From assembly GCA_039566865.1 (NCBI GenBank), contig CM076944.1:14096501-14160500 (forward strand): a DNA stretch of 64,000 bases, in the 5' to 3' direction. Each line of letters opens with the position of its first letter. Position 1 is the first letter of the stretch. Origin of the DNA: Aurelia coerulea (Eukaryota; Cnidaria; Scyphozoa; Semaeostomeae; Ulmaridae). Under the pieces are notes generated by a model. The model ran no database searches. It was not told where the DNA came from and worked only from the letters and a program-made list of their open reading frames with translations. Shown piece after piece: positions 22,257 through 34,065 of the stretch. A program made the position numbers and the translations under genes.

Positions 22257-23160
22257 TCACATCATCTTCTTCTTGACTAGATCTCTTACCCTCAATCTCA
22301 ACATACTGTCTTCTGTTCTGCTCGATATATGATCTACCATTAACTTGTGCAAGTTCCCTGATATTCCACAAGCCTGGAGTTTCATAGCTATTTTCTTGTG
22401 GCAGATCGAATCGAATGGACGGCTTTCTTGAAGTCTATGAATATTATGCCTTTGCCTTTCTTTCATCTAATGCTTGTCTCTGTACTCGCGTTCGATGTAA
22501 CATCAATAAATTAGTTGACCTTCCATTTACAAAACCCCAATGATTTCTGCTCGCCATCCCTAAATCAACGAAGAACTTCTCCTATACTCTCCTCAAGTAC
22601 TTTGCTGGGAATTCCTAATTGCGAAAGAGGTCAATGCTTCCCTCTCTCGTAACTGTTTCTCTTTCTTTTCTTAGTTCCCATTGACTTGGATATGTTGCAC
22701 ATTGTAGCCTTATGTCCATGACATATGAATAAAACTACAGTTATGAAATCGGAAGACAGTTCTAATTCTCTAAAATTCGTGTTAACTTGGCCACATGATT
22801 TCCGAGGCTCCGCTGTCTCGTTTAAGGCTCTTTTTTCTTTTGCTACATCAAACTTTACATCTTGCACAATGGTGTTACATAGTGGATGTGCTCATTTTCC
22901 TCAGCATGGACATCAACTCCAATCTTCGTTGCAAGATTTTCTCCCAGCTTTGTAAATGATTAATTAAGACTTTCTGCTTTCTCTTTTGCATCAGGTATGA
23001 GTTTTCCATCTTTCCTTTAATTGCATCATGAGTTTTCCTTGCCTTGCATCTCCCTTACTACATTCCAAAAATCACTCGAACTCTTTGCATTCTCCAACTT
23101 AGCTTTCCAACACTCTGCATCCTTCATAATTCTTATAGAGATACCACAATCAGCAGAATC
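22257..23160 (-). pseudogene. Minus-strand LINE relic: linker and start of RT
   Basis: The minus strand encodes, with many frame changes, a LINE region upstream of and into the RT. Near 23040-23160 is a SSDFWNVV-like linker, near 22860-23000 a segment resembling AEKAES...LGENLATKIGV, near 22470-22560 a GFCKWKVN/LMLHRTRVQ-like RT block, then an IIFIDFKKA-like block A and DSICHKKIAMKLQACGI (22330-22420). Both termini are lost and the copy is heavily decayed. Confidence 0.6.
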
Positions 23161-24181
23161 TGATCAAATTGTGAATTGTAAGTATCCTACAGGGTGACAT
23201 ACATAAGAACTATTTGATATACTTATGGTTTCTGCCATATGGAATTATGTTCCAAAAATTCACCCACCGTCCTTTGTCTCCTTTTAATACATCTTAAATG
23301 CTGTGAATCAGGAAATTGCATTTAAATTGGAATACATTGCTATGAACCGGTATACTGCATTAACGCGTCACTTTCTTAGTTTTCTCTTTTTGCTGTATTT
23401 TGGTATATTTCGATGCCGTGTTGCGGTATTTGGTGAATTTCTCGTGTGGTATTACGGTATTGGGACCCCTTCCAAAGTTCCCTCCTAACTCACACGGCAT
23501 TTATTATCCTTGAAAAAGAACACTAAGTTTTGATAGAGGTTGGAGATTTCATTTTCCTGCGAACTCAATGAGAAGTAGAAAGATTATTAATCTGATTTGA
23601 CTATGAGATACTAGTCTTTGCTTATCACTTATGCAACTAGTCCTTGCTTGTACCTTGAGATTTTTATCGGCTCCCGGAATTTCAAAAACTTGTGATACAT
23701 CATCTTACGTTTTTCTATTAGTTATCAGTTTCTACCTTTGCGAATAGAGCTTTTCAATTGAAGTGTGAATGAAAATGGCCTCTCTTCATTGATGGTTTAA
23801 CAATTACGTCACCATTGACTTACAGACCTTGTTTACACGATACTGCTGGGTTAGAGAGAACAAGATTAAAATGCAAGGAGTTAGTTGCTATCTCATAAAA
23901 AGCAATCGATCTCTTGAAAGGTTGTCAAACTAATCTCTGGTGATAAATGATAGCCACATTCTACATTGAGCATTCTGTTTTACAGGCAAAAAGCAAAGTG
24001 TCTGAAGATGCAAAGAGAAGATCAGCTTCTTTGAGAAAAAGAAACAAAATATTTTGACTCGGTGACCGGAAACATCTTTTCGCAGAGTATTTGGCTCAAA
24101 TTAACAGTGCTGATAGATAGCAGATTTACTCATTGCAAAATACAGCAAAGAAAATACATCTAAACGAAATTTAATTCAGAA
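23161..24181. other. Region upstream of the cytokine-like gene
   Basis: No coding segment recognised. TTTTACAGGCAAAA occurs at 23978 and a close match at 24518. Either could act as a splice acceptor for a non-coding exon, but neither can be confirmed from sequence alone. The 5' UTR and promoter of the gene at 24182 presumably lie here. Confidence 0.3.
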
Positions 24182-27100
24182 ATGAAATCAACGAGATATA
24201 TTCAAATGATGTATTTTTCTTCAAAGGTGACTGCTTCATATTTATTGGCAATTGCTATTATTCTGGCTGCTTCGACATCATGCATATGCTCAGAGCAACC
24301 AACCATCCCTTCAAAAAGATTCATTTTGGATAACAGTGGGAGTACATCTCTATTCAGGTATATATGCATTTTTTTAAAGTCTCCAATCTTACCTTAGCAA
24401 CATAGAATATCATTTTTGCAACAGTTTGATCTGCAGCAAAAGATATTTCAGCAAGTCAACTTTGTATAGGGTGAATCTTTGCCACAAACTATTACTCCTG
24501 ACAAGCTATAGTTCATTTTACAGGCAAAATACAAATATATGAGCGAAAATTCTTTTTACTGATGTCATACTGTGGTGATTTTCAAAAGGTGTTTTGGAAA
24601 ATTCCTGAAATTTCTAGACTATGGAATGGAATGGAGATAATGGCAGAAATTTCTCTCAGGTTTCGACAAGTTTCACACCTAAATTTGACAAAGAAAGTTA
24701 ACAAAGTGCTACCCTCTTCTGGGTTTGGTGTGTTATCTCGATTATTGTGGCACATATGCCCGGGGGGGGGGCACTTGACTTAAATTTGTACGGGGGTGTG
24801 CCGACGAAACAAATTTGTTTTACCCTGCTCCAGAATTTTTCGCTCAAAACGATAACCTGTTCTAGAAAAAAATGGTGAAAAGTATACTCAAAAACATGAA
24901 ATTTGACCGAAAAACGACCCGATCTAGCAGAATATTCCCCTTTGACATATTTTGACAACCTGCTCTAGACAAATTGCCTCATTTTGATACCCTGTGCTAG
25001 AAAAAATTGGTGAAAATGATACCCTTAAAAACGGCACATCCCCGTCGGACAAATATACTAAGTACCCCCCCCCCCGGGCACATATGGCATTGGGCGGATG
25101 CTGTCCGTCAGTGCGTGGGGGCCCTCTCTTCATTACCTCGCACATGTGTTCTTCCAAATTTTTAATAATCGCAGATAGTATTGCCTGACATCAGAAGTGA
25201 GACAGATATTAACTTTTTCTTTGTAATTGTTTTTTTCCTAGTGTATTATAATTTTTGTAAGTGCCTTTCATGGTGGGAACTCCGATGATCTAGTGTTATT
25301 CCCGATAGGCGCATTAGTTGCATTTTTGAGATTTCTTCTTCTAAAAGTCCTGCAGATATTATGAAGCACAGGGCATAAACATCAGCATTTCTTCTTCATA
25401 GGGGCAGACCTTGTTGGCTGTGATTGCCTACCTTTTATTTCCCTTTTCATTCGTTCATCAGTTTGGGTGCCGCAACTTTATGTATTATTGTTTCAAACAA
25501 CCCAAATTCGAGCCTCATTTTTAGTTCTTCTTCAAGCAAAATTAACCACCATGTAAATTTCAGTAAACATTGTCCACATACGAGTAAGCCTTTGCTTAAG
25601 CCTGGCTCAATATAATCGTTGCGATAGTCTCCGTCATTCCGATCGCTGACTTGTGATTACTGGGATTCTTGGAGTAAAAGCTTCCACATAATAGCTAGGG
25701 TCACTAAGCTCACTGGAAAATCCAAGTTACTTCTCCTGCGAGGGTAACTTGAAGTTTCTTGAATTTGTATTGCTGCGATTGCTGGCGGATTGTTGGAATG
25801 AAGCAAGCTTTTATCACAGCACTACTGATAATCGCGAACGCTAGGATCATTTCTGTGTGTTTCCGAGAGATCACTCGGATCACTTGGATCGCTTGAGTAC
25901 TTCACAGCTATCGATTGATCTAAATATCATAACGATTATATGAAAACCAGGCTTAACCAATATAAAACGAGTTTTCATCTGTTAATTGTGTAACATTTAG
26001 ACATTAGTATTATTATTAGTTGTATTACGTACGCGTCCACAAGAAGGAGCGCATGTTGTGGTTGTGAGTTAGAATCTCGTGGTGTGAGATTTGTAGGCCA
26101 TGTTAAGTTCTGTTGTCGAAGATTCGTCTCATCTTTGATCGAATCTATGGAGCCCCCAAGTATTAACAAATTGTTTCTTTACAAACATTGCAGTTGGCTA
26201 TGTGGTTCTAGGTCGACTCCCACTCAATGGTACCAAATACTTTTCATGGAACGTTTTCGAACATTGCTACCGTCACAGCGAAATAAAGGTATCAGAGTTG
26301 TTACCATTAAAAATCTGACCGTAAGTGAACTGTTTAAGATGGCATTGCATTGTAGTTAGCATGGGGCTCTTCCTTTGGACTTTAAGTCTTTCTTTATATT
26401 TTTCTATTTTTTTTAATTGTAAAAATACTTTGCAATATGGAATAAGATCTGTCAGATACACAGGTGCTAAATCCTGGAATGACATTCCTATCATCATCAA
26501 GCAATGCCCCTCAAAATTATTTTTTCGCTGGCAATTGAAAATCCATTTGTTCGCAACAAAATATTGAATATTAGTATTTAAATCCACGATTTTGGTTGCA
26601 TTTTTCAGTCAAGGCTGTAAATCTCAAAATTCCTTAAAGCATGATGGCTTTGGAGTGGCTTTGGTGGGCTCTTGCTTTTGGGGCCTGTTCTGGGAAGAAA
26701 AACCTTCCGTGGCATTAGCTGTGGATTTGGGTTTTTTGCCTGGAGTATAATCCATGGGCTTGGGGTCACTGTGGTCATTCTGGGTCTCTTGCACATAACG
26801 CATCTTTTGGAATCATACTGATTACTGAAAATACGGATTTTTTTTTAATAGGGGTGCTCTCTCCTCGATTAGTCTATCTACTGAGAGAGCTCCTCCTTTA
26901 TGGAATTTCCCACATACAGTTTTCATATGTTCTCTTCCTTAGTTTAATTCTTGGTGCTTGTATCGTTTGTTATTATCTGTATTATTGTATTTAATGTATT
27001 TTGTATTGAAAATTGTATGTTGAGTGAATTTTAAAATGAAAACTGAACTGAACTGAGTCTTGTATCAGAGAAAGCTACAAAGCAACAGAAAAAGAACTAA

Positions 27101-30100
27101 TACATCTTGATCCCGCATTCATATTAGCAGGAAAATTTCGGCTAAGGAATTCAAGAATTGACAAATTCGCCTCATTGTCAACAGAAATGCTCAGACATTA
27201 CTAACCTATCCCCACAACATTTTATATGCATTCTACTAAAAATTTACAATACATATTACTAAACTAGGAAATTAAGTGCTCACTTCGCTCTCGCTTCAAC
27301 ATTCCTAGCTCCTACGGAGAGCTTTTTAACAATGGTTGATAATTCACATTAATGTACAATAACAGGCTCTATAGGAAAAGGACACCTCATAATAAATGGG
27401 TGTAGTTGTGGGTAGAATACCAAAACTTCTTGTAATGCATCCATAAAAATGCTACAGCACAAAGTTTTGTGCAGTCACTTATCAATAACTGTATCAAGAT
27501 ATCCATTTTCAAAAGATGCTAACATGTCTGATAATGTAATCTAAATTTGAAAGGTACTCAGGAAAATTTCAGTTAATTTTTTCTATCCTTTTCAAATATT
27601 TACAATAAATCTTTCTTTCTACTGTACTTACCTCATTACTATATACCACCACAGGGACGATACCAAGGGGAGCGAAAGACAATGACTACCCCATGGCAAT
27701 CAGTTATTTTACAAATTTATCAGTTGTCATATCATATTATATCATTTATCAGTTACTTGGTGCGGATTATCATTATGGGACCCACTGATAAGAAACTTCT
27801 CAACAACTACCCATCTGTCAAAACTAAGGTTAAAAACAGATCCCATTTGTAGGCAACAGATGAAAAAACTCACCCACATGAGCGGCACGTCCAGTATCAT
27901 TTAACAATGAAGTACCCCCTCCCCCAGGATGGTAGGTGAAAGGACTTTTGAGCGGCTTGATTATAATACCCCATTTTTTTGGGAAAATCTATTTTATACT
28001 GATAAGTTGATTCACAAAGCAGCAATATTTACTTGCTACATTGCACGTCCGAACTGGTTTTCAACTGCCACATAGCATATGAACATCAAGAATGCCACTT
28101 TTTCTGTATTGAGAGAATCCTTATGAATATTTCTAATTTCTTGTGAATTCTTGTTAAAATATTCTGTGATGTCTTTTTCATCTGACTTAACCCTATCAGG
28201 CCTAGGGTATTTGATGCTCTAGGAAGACTAGGGGGGGGGGCTGATTCAGCCCCCCTGTTTTATTTCCGTTCTGAACGATGTAGAGCCTTGAAACTTGGCA
28301 TGTGCATAGTACATCATGAGCTGAACCCAAAAATGAAATCTATTTTTAGTTATGTCACGTGAAATGCGCATGACGTCACAAAATAGAATTTTCAAAGTCA
28401 ATAGGGTTCAGTACTAAAAAATTTAAATCGTTGATTGTGAGAAAACAAAAGGCAATAAGGACATGGGTCCAATTTTAGTGTATTCTATGGTTGAATAGCT
28501 TTTGCTTTGCAAAGAAAAATTTGTAAAAAGTGATGACGTCATCACACAGGAATTTGAAAAATGTGCGCATGCGTACATCCAAAATACGCATAATCATACG
28601 TTTAAATTACAAACAAATTATACAGTTGGATAGAGGATCAAAAGTAGCATATATTCCTTCAATTTCATTGTTTTCCTGCATTTGCTGTAGATTTTATTAG
28701 CATTTATTGAAATTTTGCACAGACATCTCTCAAAAATTGAACGCGTTTACCCCCTGGAAGGAATTTAATTTTTCTAAAAAGTTCATTTTTGATTGTGAAA
28801 AGGATAAAAACTAAAAGTCAGAAAGTTTCAGGGTTGTAAGTGCACTTGGTAAAAATCCACAGAAGAAAAGCCGCTAGGGGAGGCTGATTCAGCCCCCCCC
28901 CCCCCGCCCCCTAGGCTTGATAGGGTTAACAGTACCTTCAGAATGTGAAAGATTCTTGGACATTCTTAAGGATTCTGAGAATTTTTGAGAATTAATTTGA
29001 TAAATTTGCACAAAGCCCGTACTGTGAGCTTACACCTCACATCAAATTTGTTCATTTTTGGAATGACCCTACTATAAATGTGTCAAAATTGTAAAAATAA
29101 AATAAATGCAGTAAGCTCTTGACTGTGTATCAATGTTTCAGTTTATCAGCAGAACTTAACCTTTACGACATTTTTTTTTTAATACTGATCCTGAAATAAT
29201 TTTTCCATAAATTTTTAACTATGAGAGGAATACAGAAAATTGTTTTGACTTGTGATTGCAGAAAATTCTTTCAGCAATCAATACACAGTTGAGAAAATAA
29301 CCGCAATTGTCATTATTCATTAGTTTATCATTCTTTAAAGTTGGTTATCTACAAATAGTTATCAGCATAATATATACATCAACTAATTTAAACCAACTAC
29401 AACTAAAAATAATTATATACTATAAAGTATAATACAATATCCTATTTACAACATAGTTTACAGCTGCAGTTTGCCCCCTTCCATGTTTTTATTTTCCTTT
29501 TGAAAGCTGCCACATTTTCACATGTTTTAATATCGTCACTTAGTGCTTAGTCCCATTAAATTGTCAAGATCACAGATGAAAATTAACGAAAAAATGGACA
29601 TACATCCAAGTATGATCTACTGATGCCAATGGCACACCCTTTCTCAGTGATGATTGTTTTTTATCATCTCTACCCTAACTCCAAGTTTTGCACCGGCCAT
29701 GGATGAGTTAACCCTATCCAGACTGGGCTTTTTGAGCTACTAGAGGACTGGGGGGGGGGCTCATTCAGCCCCCCCTCTCTAAAATCGCCATTCCTTCACT
29801 TACGAAGAAGAAACTCACCACATAGGTAGCCGTGCTTATAATCTATCATTTTCACAAAAATAATTCTAAAAATAGATATGACGTCATTATTATTCAAGAC
29901 CAACTGGCACGTGTGGTAAAACAACTAACAACAGAATAAACCGGCTACATAAGCGTGCCTTGAGAGTTCTCCATGGCGATTATACATCTACCTTTGAAGA
30001 ACTACTGGCAAGGTCGGAAGAGATAACGATCCATTGTAGCAATCTGCAAAAGCTAATGGTCGAAATATACGAATGCACCAATTTCATTAGTCCTTCTATT

Positions 30101-32863
30101 TTGTCAGAGTTTTTCGCAACGAAAGAAATCACATATGACTTAAGAATAAAGAATCTACTCCAGGTGCCAAAAGTTAAGACATCGTCATATGGACAAAGTT
30201 CCCTATCGTTCAGAGGTAGTATACTTTGGAACACTTTGTCAGACAACATAAAATCCGCACAAAATACTAAACAGTTTAAAACAATGATCAAAAATTGGAA
30301 GGGAGAACAATGCCGAATGCAACATTTGTAAATAGGGTTTGTAATTAGATAGTTGGTTTTTATTAGTTTGTATTAACTAGACATTTCACCAACTGTAAGT
30401 AAATGAATTATTATTATTATTATTATTACGTGTGCACGAACAAAATGAAAAAATCAACTTTTTTTAAAATCTTTATAATTTTCTAAGATTTATTCATGAA
30501 ACTAAATCATGCCAATCAAAGCATTGTTAGAAGGTGAAAATATACTTATAAAGTGAAAAATTTGATTTTCGCAAATCCAAGATGGCGGACAGAGAGATTA
30601 AAAATCTTGTTTTTCTGAAAAATGACCAATGCAGCCAAAAAAGAGAATTTCCCCATATATTACAATGAAAACTACTTCAATGAAAAGTGATCGTTGCATA
30701 CTTCATTTTTCCTTTTGAAACTTTTGTTTTGATTATTGCAAAAAATGCTGACATCAGCATTTTTCCCAGTAGTAAGCAAATGAGTTGGAAGGAAGAAGGA
30801 AGGGGGAAATAGGGGATTGAGGATAGTAATTTGGTGAAATTTTGATAATATCTTGACAAATTAAACACTTTCAAGTCAAAAAATTCTCACTGTAAAACAG
30901 ATTCTCAAGATATGCATGAAAACTGATCGTTAGTAGTACTACATGAGGATACCCCCGGGGAATCTTATACCGTTTGCGACCAATGGTGCACAAAATTCAA
31001 ACAAAATTACACAGCTTAGGTGGAAACAACCCTGTTGATCAGCTTTAATCTATTTATTGCCGCTGTAAAACATTTGGGGTCGAAATATCCTTGCAGAAAG
31101 ACCGCTAACTAATTTTTGCCATTTTCGTAAAGATGACGTCATTGATGAGGTCACGTGACACATAATTGGTCTATTGTTCCTGGAAAAATTAAAGAGACCT
31201 TCTAAATTATAAGTATAGAAAGTAAAAAGGATACTATCAAAGGATTACGAGGTGATCTGGAATTACATCCATAATACCTAAAATTTGGCCCCGACCACTC
31301 TGAAAAAACAGCCACCCCCAGCCCCCTGAATTTTTTTTCAAAATTTCACACAAAATCACACTTCAAAAGGATAGAAACTAAAAGTCAAAAAACCATTTCC
31401 TGGTTCGTTGAACCACATTTTGTGGTTGAACCAATTTGGAGCATCGCTCAGTTAAGTATGTGGGGGGGGGGCTGAATGAGCCGGGGTGCTAAGTGGGTGT
31501 GGCCTGAATGATGAGGGTGGGGTCACGAGCAAAATTTGTCGCAATTTCTCGATTTCTTACCAATAGCAAAGCTAAACTCACTTTCTTTGAAAATGAGTCA
31601 TATATCTTCTTGTGGCAGGATTAAAACCTTTACGTAGTCTATTCTTTATAAATGTGATTTCGACATGTTTTGAGTATTGTGGGCGAGATGATCTGCCGAG
31701 TGAGTCAGAAAGGAGAATCCCCATTTTAAAGGTCACGGCTCCCTGGATATCAAGACAATGATATCGGCAAATATATAGTTAAATGGAAGAAATGTTCATA
31801 TCTACTATAAATTTTACCTGGCTGAAATCGGCCACTCCATTCTGAAATTATGAGGGATTTTCTCCAAAAAGCCTCTTCAAAAACCCTCAAAACGTGCCCA
31901 AAATCATGAACAAATTTCCCTTACATTTCTGCCTTACAATGGTCTTACAGCAATGACATGTGGACGCTTTAGCATGTGCTATGTTCTTGGGACGATGAAC
32001 GAGTCTTCCCCCCTGGTATCAATAACCTATTCAGGGGTACTCATTTCTCCCAAGAGAACAAAATACACAAAGATAGGTGAGTGTCATCATTTTAGGAAAG
32101 AAAACCAAAGGATTGTTTCCACTCACTTTTGCAGGTTTTTGGAAGGGGCTTTCTGCAGAAAATATCCCACATCCACGGGAAGGCATGGCCAATTAAAGCC
32201 GAGTAAATTACTGAACCTAATGGAACATATTAGCAATAAAACAAGACAATTTTCAATATTATTGGTTTGATATTCAGGGAGCAGCTGCCTTCCAAACGGG
32301 GATTCCATTTTTGAATCACCCGGTAGATAATTTTTTCCTGTGAAAAAGAGACAATATTTGTTAGCTGTTTTGAAATATTGGTGAACAAATTCTGCTTGGA
32401 TGCTAAACAGGTGCTTCTTCCTCGTGACTGTTAAATTCCATTTCTCTCAGATGCTTTGAACATTCTGGAAAGATGGATAAACTAATGCTGAAATTCATAT
32501 TCTTTTTTTTTCAGAATATTGAGAAGAACGAAGAGAAACTATCGTGATGATGAACTTTTATCTTCAAACGTATGCAAAGAAAAGGCAATTGAAGTTGATT
32601 TACAGAAACATTTTGCATCGACAGACATTTTTAATCCACCGACGATAGTCAAATACCGTTGTGTAAAGGAAAGCGATTCATTTGGGAGAAAACGTCTGCA
32701 AAGTTGTGGAGGCCTATTGCGTGGGTTTTGCATGACAAGAAAAAGAACTATTCACTTTACGAGGCAGCCGAAAGGCAAAGACTGTAGACACTTGTCGCAC
32801 GAAACAATGAAGGTTGGGGTAGCATGTGAATGCAAGCGACTGAGAAAAGGCATTTTCTCATGA
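24182..32863 (+). CDS. Secreted cystine-knot cytokine/growth factor, IL-17-like (two exons)
   Basis: Exon 1 (24182-24357) and exon 2 (32515-32863) join in phase across CAG|GTATAT and TTTTTTCAG|A, giving a 174-residue protein. Residues 1-36 form a signal peptide with core SYLLAIAIILAAS. A short propeptide ends in RRTKR (62-66), a proprotein-convertase site. The mature domain has cysteines at 79, 108, 123, 131, 149, 163 and 165, with a terminal ACECKR (C-x-C). FNPPTIVKYRC and RQPKGKDC...MKVGVACEC resemble the YPsxIxxAxC and VxVGCTC regions of IL-17 family cytokines. Neurotrophin/Spaetzle-type knots are the main alternative, since they also follow a convertase site and end in C-x-C. It should act outside the cell as a receptor ligand. 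The start could also be Met9 or Met10. The stop is TGA at 32861. AATAAA signals lie at 33506 and 33712. Confidence 0.55.
24759..25078. mobile_element. G-run foldback element with 8-bp target duplication
   Basis: The ends are CCCGGGGGGGGGGCACTT and the inverse. CACATATG is duplicated at 24751-24758 and 25079-25086. The interior consists of degenerate repeats of about 40-50 bp built on ACCCTGNTCTAGAAAAAATTGGTGAAAA. An 8-bp duplication suggests a hAT-type transposase. It resembles the element at 49120-49533 in design. Confidence 0.8.
26400..27056 (+). pseudogene. LINE C-terminus and 3' tail within the intron
   Basis: NTLQYGIRSVRYTGAKSWND (about 26425-26485) through the stop at 26567 matches the C-terminus of the minus-strand LINE at 11755-13240. 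The shared 3' UTR (CTCTCTCCTCGATTAGTCTA block) follows at 26847, with a GAACTGAACTGAACTGA tail ending at 27056. About 270 bp between the stop and the 3' UTR (26571-26846) is absent from the other copy and is likely an insertion. Confidence 0.75.
26628..26804 (-). CDS. Possible small ORF or exon inserted in the LINE 3' region
   Basis: The minus strand has a 58-codon frame beginning MRYVQETQNDHSDPKPMDYT, rich in P, K and T, and ending KPSCFKEF before TGA. TTTTCAG stands about 25 nt upstream of the ATG (plus strand about 26828-26834), after a T-free A/C tract that would be a weak acceptor. The local base composition is more GC-rich than the surroundings. I do not recognise the protein. It may be a captured terminal exon or chance. 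Confidence 0.2.
27236..27720. repeat. Dispersed repeat, partially repeated at 54124-54216, 56545-56590 and 63100-63220
   Basis: 27250-27350 is similar to the reverse complement of 54124-54216 (shared words CTCACTTCG, GCTTCAACATTCCTAGCTCC, GGAGAG). 27595-27700 is similar to 63115-63220 (ATTTACAATAAAT, ACGATACCA, GACAATGACTACCCCATGGC), and the tail also weakly to 56545-56590. Probably LINE or SINE 3' parts; no coding capacity seen. Confidence 0.6.
28191..28925. mobile_element. TTAA-flanked MITE, 735 bp, in the intron
   Basis: TTAA at 28187-28190 and 28926-28929. The ends begin CCCTATCA and carry the hairpin G-run CTGATTCAG C-run near both termini (28230-28256 and about 28877-28912). It contains TGACGTCATCA motifs and no transposase ORF. 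Confidence 0.85.
29712..31490. mobile_element. TTAA MITE with a LINE inserted; right end lost
   Basis: The left end follows TTAA (29708-29711): CCCTATCCAGACTGGG, then a G9/C7 hairpin with core CTCATTCAG. The body from 30430 on matches 40990-42050, including AAGATGGCGGACAGAGAGATTA versus its counterpart with GGCCGACAG. The right end stops at a partial hairpin (GGGGGGGGGGCTGAATGAGCC, about 31461-31482) without the expected GGATAGGGTTAA, so the terminus was deleted. Confidence 0.75.
29916..30427 (+). pseudogene. LINE 3' fragment with (ATT)n tail and 7-bp target duplication
   Basis: Encodes a LINE RT C-terminus: RLHKRALRVLHGDYTSTFEE, then VEIYECTNFISPSI and FRGSILWNTLSDNIK, ending at 30331. A short 3' UTR ends in an ATT repeat (about 30408-30427). 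ACGTGTG is duplicated at 29909-29915 and 30428-30434. The homologous MITE at 40940-42067 has no insertion at this point, which confirms the borders. It is a 512-bp, severely 5'-truncated copy. Confidence 0.9.
31696..32323. mobile_element. TA-flanked MITE, 628 bp, just before exon 2
   Basis: Homologous over its length to the element at 9552-10178 (shared GGCTCCCTGGATATCAAGA, CTTTAGCATGTGCTAT, TTTTGGAAGG). The right end GAATCACCCGG is followed by TA at 32324. The left end has drifted (CCGAGTGAGTCA, preceded by TG). It sits 191 bp upstream of the exon-2 acceptor, so it is a candidate for influence on splicing. Confidence 0.8.
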
Positions 32864-34063
32864 GAAGCAGCAAATCCCAGTTAAATTTGCTCGACTGAGC
32901 TGACCGTCCATTGATGGTCGTGTCATTCTGATTTTCATAACCAGTAAAGAACAATATAATTGGTTCCCATTGCGAAATATATCTGAAGGATCTTTCATTC
33001 AAATGTGATAAGTTATGATACTCTTGGTTAGCCTATGTACCAGACTCCAGAAAAAATATATTATGTCACTTGCTTTTTCGTAATGGGGTCTGGAATAAGG
33101 CTAACTCTTGGAATGATATAGTAGATTTGTAAAAGTCCTCATATATTAGCGTGGTACATGTCTCAAAAACTTGTTTGACATTTGATTAGATATTGAAAAA
33201 TAACGATAAAATGAACAGGCAAACAAACCCATGGGAAGAAAACACTGCTCCTAAGACTTTGAAGTGATTTTAGAAACCAGAATCTCCATTTTGTTTGAAG
33301 TACTGTACACATAGTATGAGATGGTTGATCTAGCTTCGAAAATCTATGGACTCTGTCAAAAGGATTCGTATCGAAGGACAACAAAAATAATTCGAAGTTC
33401 CAACTGCTAAACCTATTGCATTGGTATTAGAGAAAAAATCTTCAAATTCAAATTGGCCTCCCTGCTACGGTATATCAACGATATTTTTATTCAAATTTCT
33501 GTATTAATAAATTCTGCTCACATGAGCAAATTGAGACATTTTATGGATAGCTTGTAGTAGAGTCTTATAGAATTATAAGGATAGCCTCGTATATTTCTTC
33601 CATTGAGAAGTAAGAATGTAATTCTTAAACCATAGTTTGAAAATTTATTGGCCTGTAAATGTGCCTATTATAGAAGTTAGATCATAGGTAAATTGCTGAC
33701 TCTGTCTTCAAAATAAAAAGGAAGAAAAGACCTAGATGGGAAAACATTTAATTCAACTAAATCTCCCACAGTTTATCTAATATATTTTGTTCGCTCGGAG
33801 TTAAGCTTTCCTTAATTTTACTTCTTAGATGGCGAGATATGATGATCGTTAATTTATAAATATGTACAAAATTAATGCAAGATATTTTATCCATCCATCA
33901 AATCAGCTGGTAGACTTGAATCCACATTTTTATCCCTGGAATCAGTCGAATGCACACTTTGATCGCTGTCGACAAAACGTGTTAAACTTTTTTAAGTATT
34001 CAGAAGATTTATTTAATTGACGAAATTGACTAATGTTGTTGTCAGTGAATTATCCTAACTAGA
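32864..34063 (+). other. Presumed 3' UTR and downstream flank of the cytokine-like gene
   Basis: No further coding exon recognised. AATAAA at 33506-33511 and 33712-33717 are candidate polyadenylation signals. Most of the remaining sequence is AT-rich and unassigned. Confidence 0.4.
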
Positions 34064-34065
34064 TA

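Larger units (their letters stand above)
24358..32514 (+). other. 8.2-kb intron of the cytokine-like gene, loaded with transposons
   Basis: The donor GTATAT follows CAG at 24355-24357; the acceptor is a T10 tract and CAG ending at 32514. The phase (two bases before, one after) keeps the frame. Inside are a CCCGGGG foldback element, a LINE tail, a dispersed repeat, two TTAA MITEs (one with a nested LINE) and a TA-flanked MITE ending 191 bp before the acceptor. Confidence 0.5.

Noticed and set aside
26030..26095. tRNA B-box-like words (GTTGTGAGTTAGAATCTCG) suggesting a tRNA-derived SINE
   Set aside because: No A box at suitable spacing, no cloverleaf, and the B box is imperfect.
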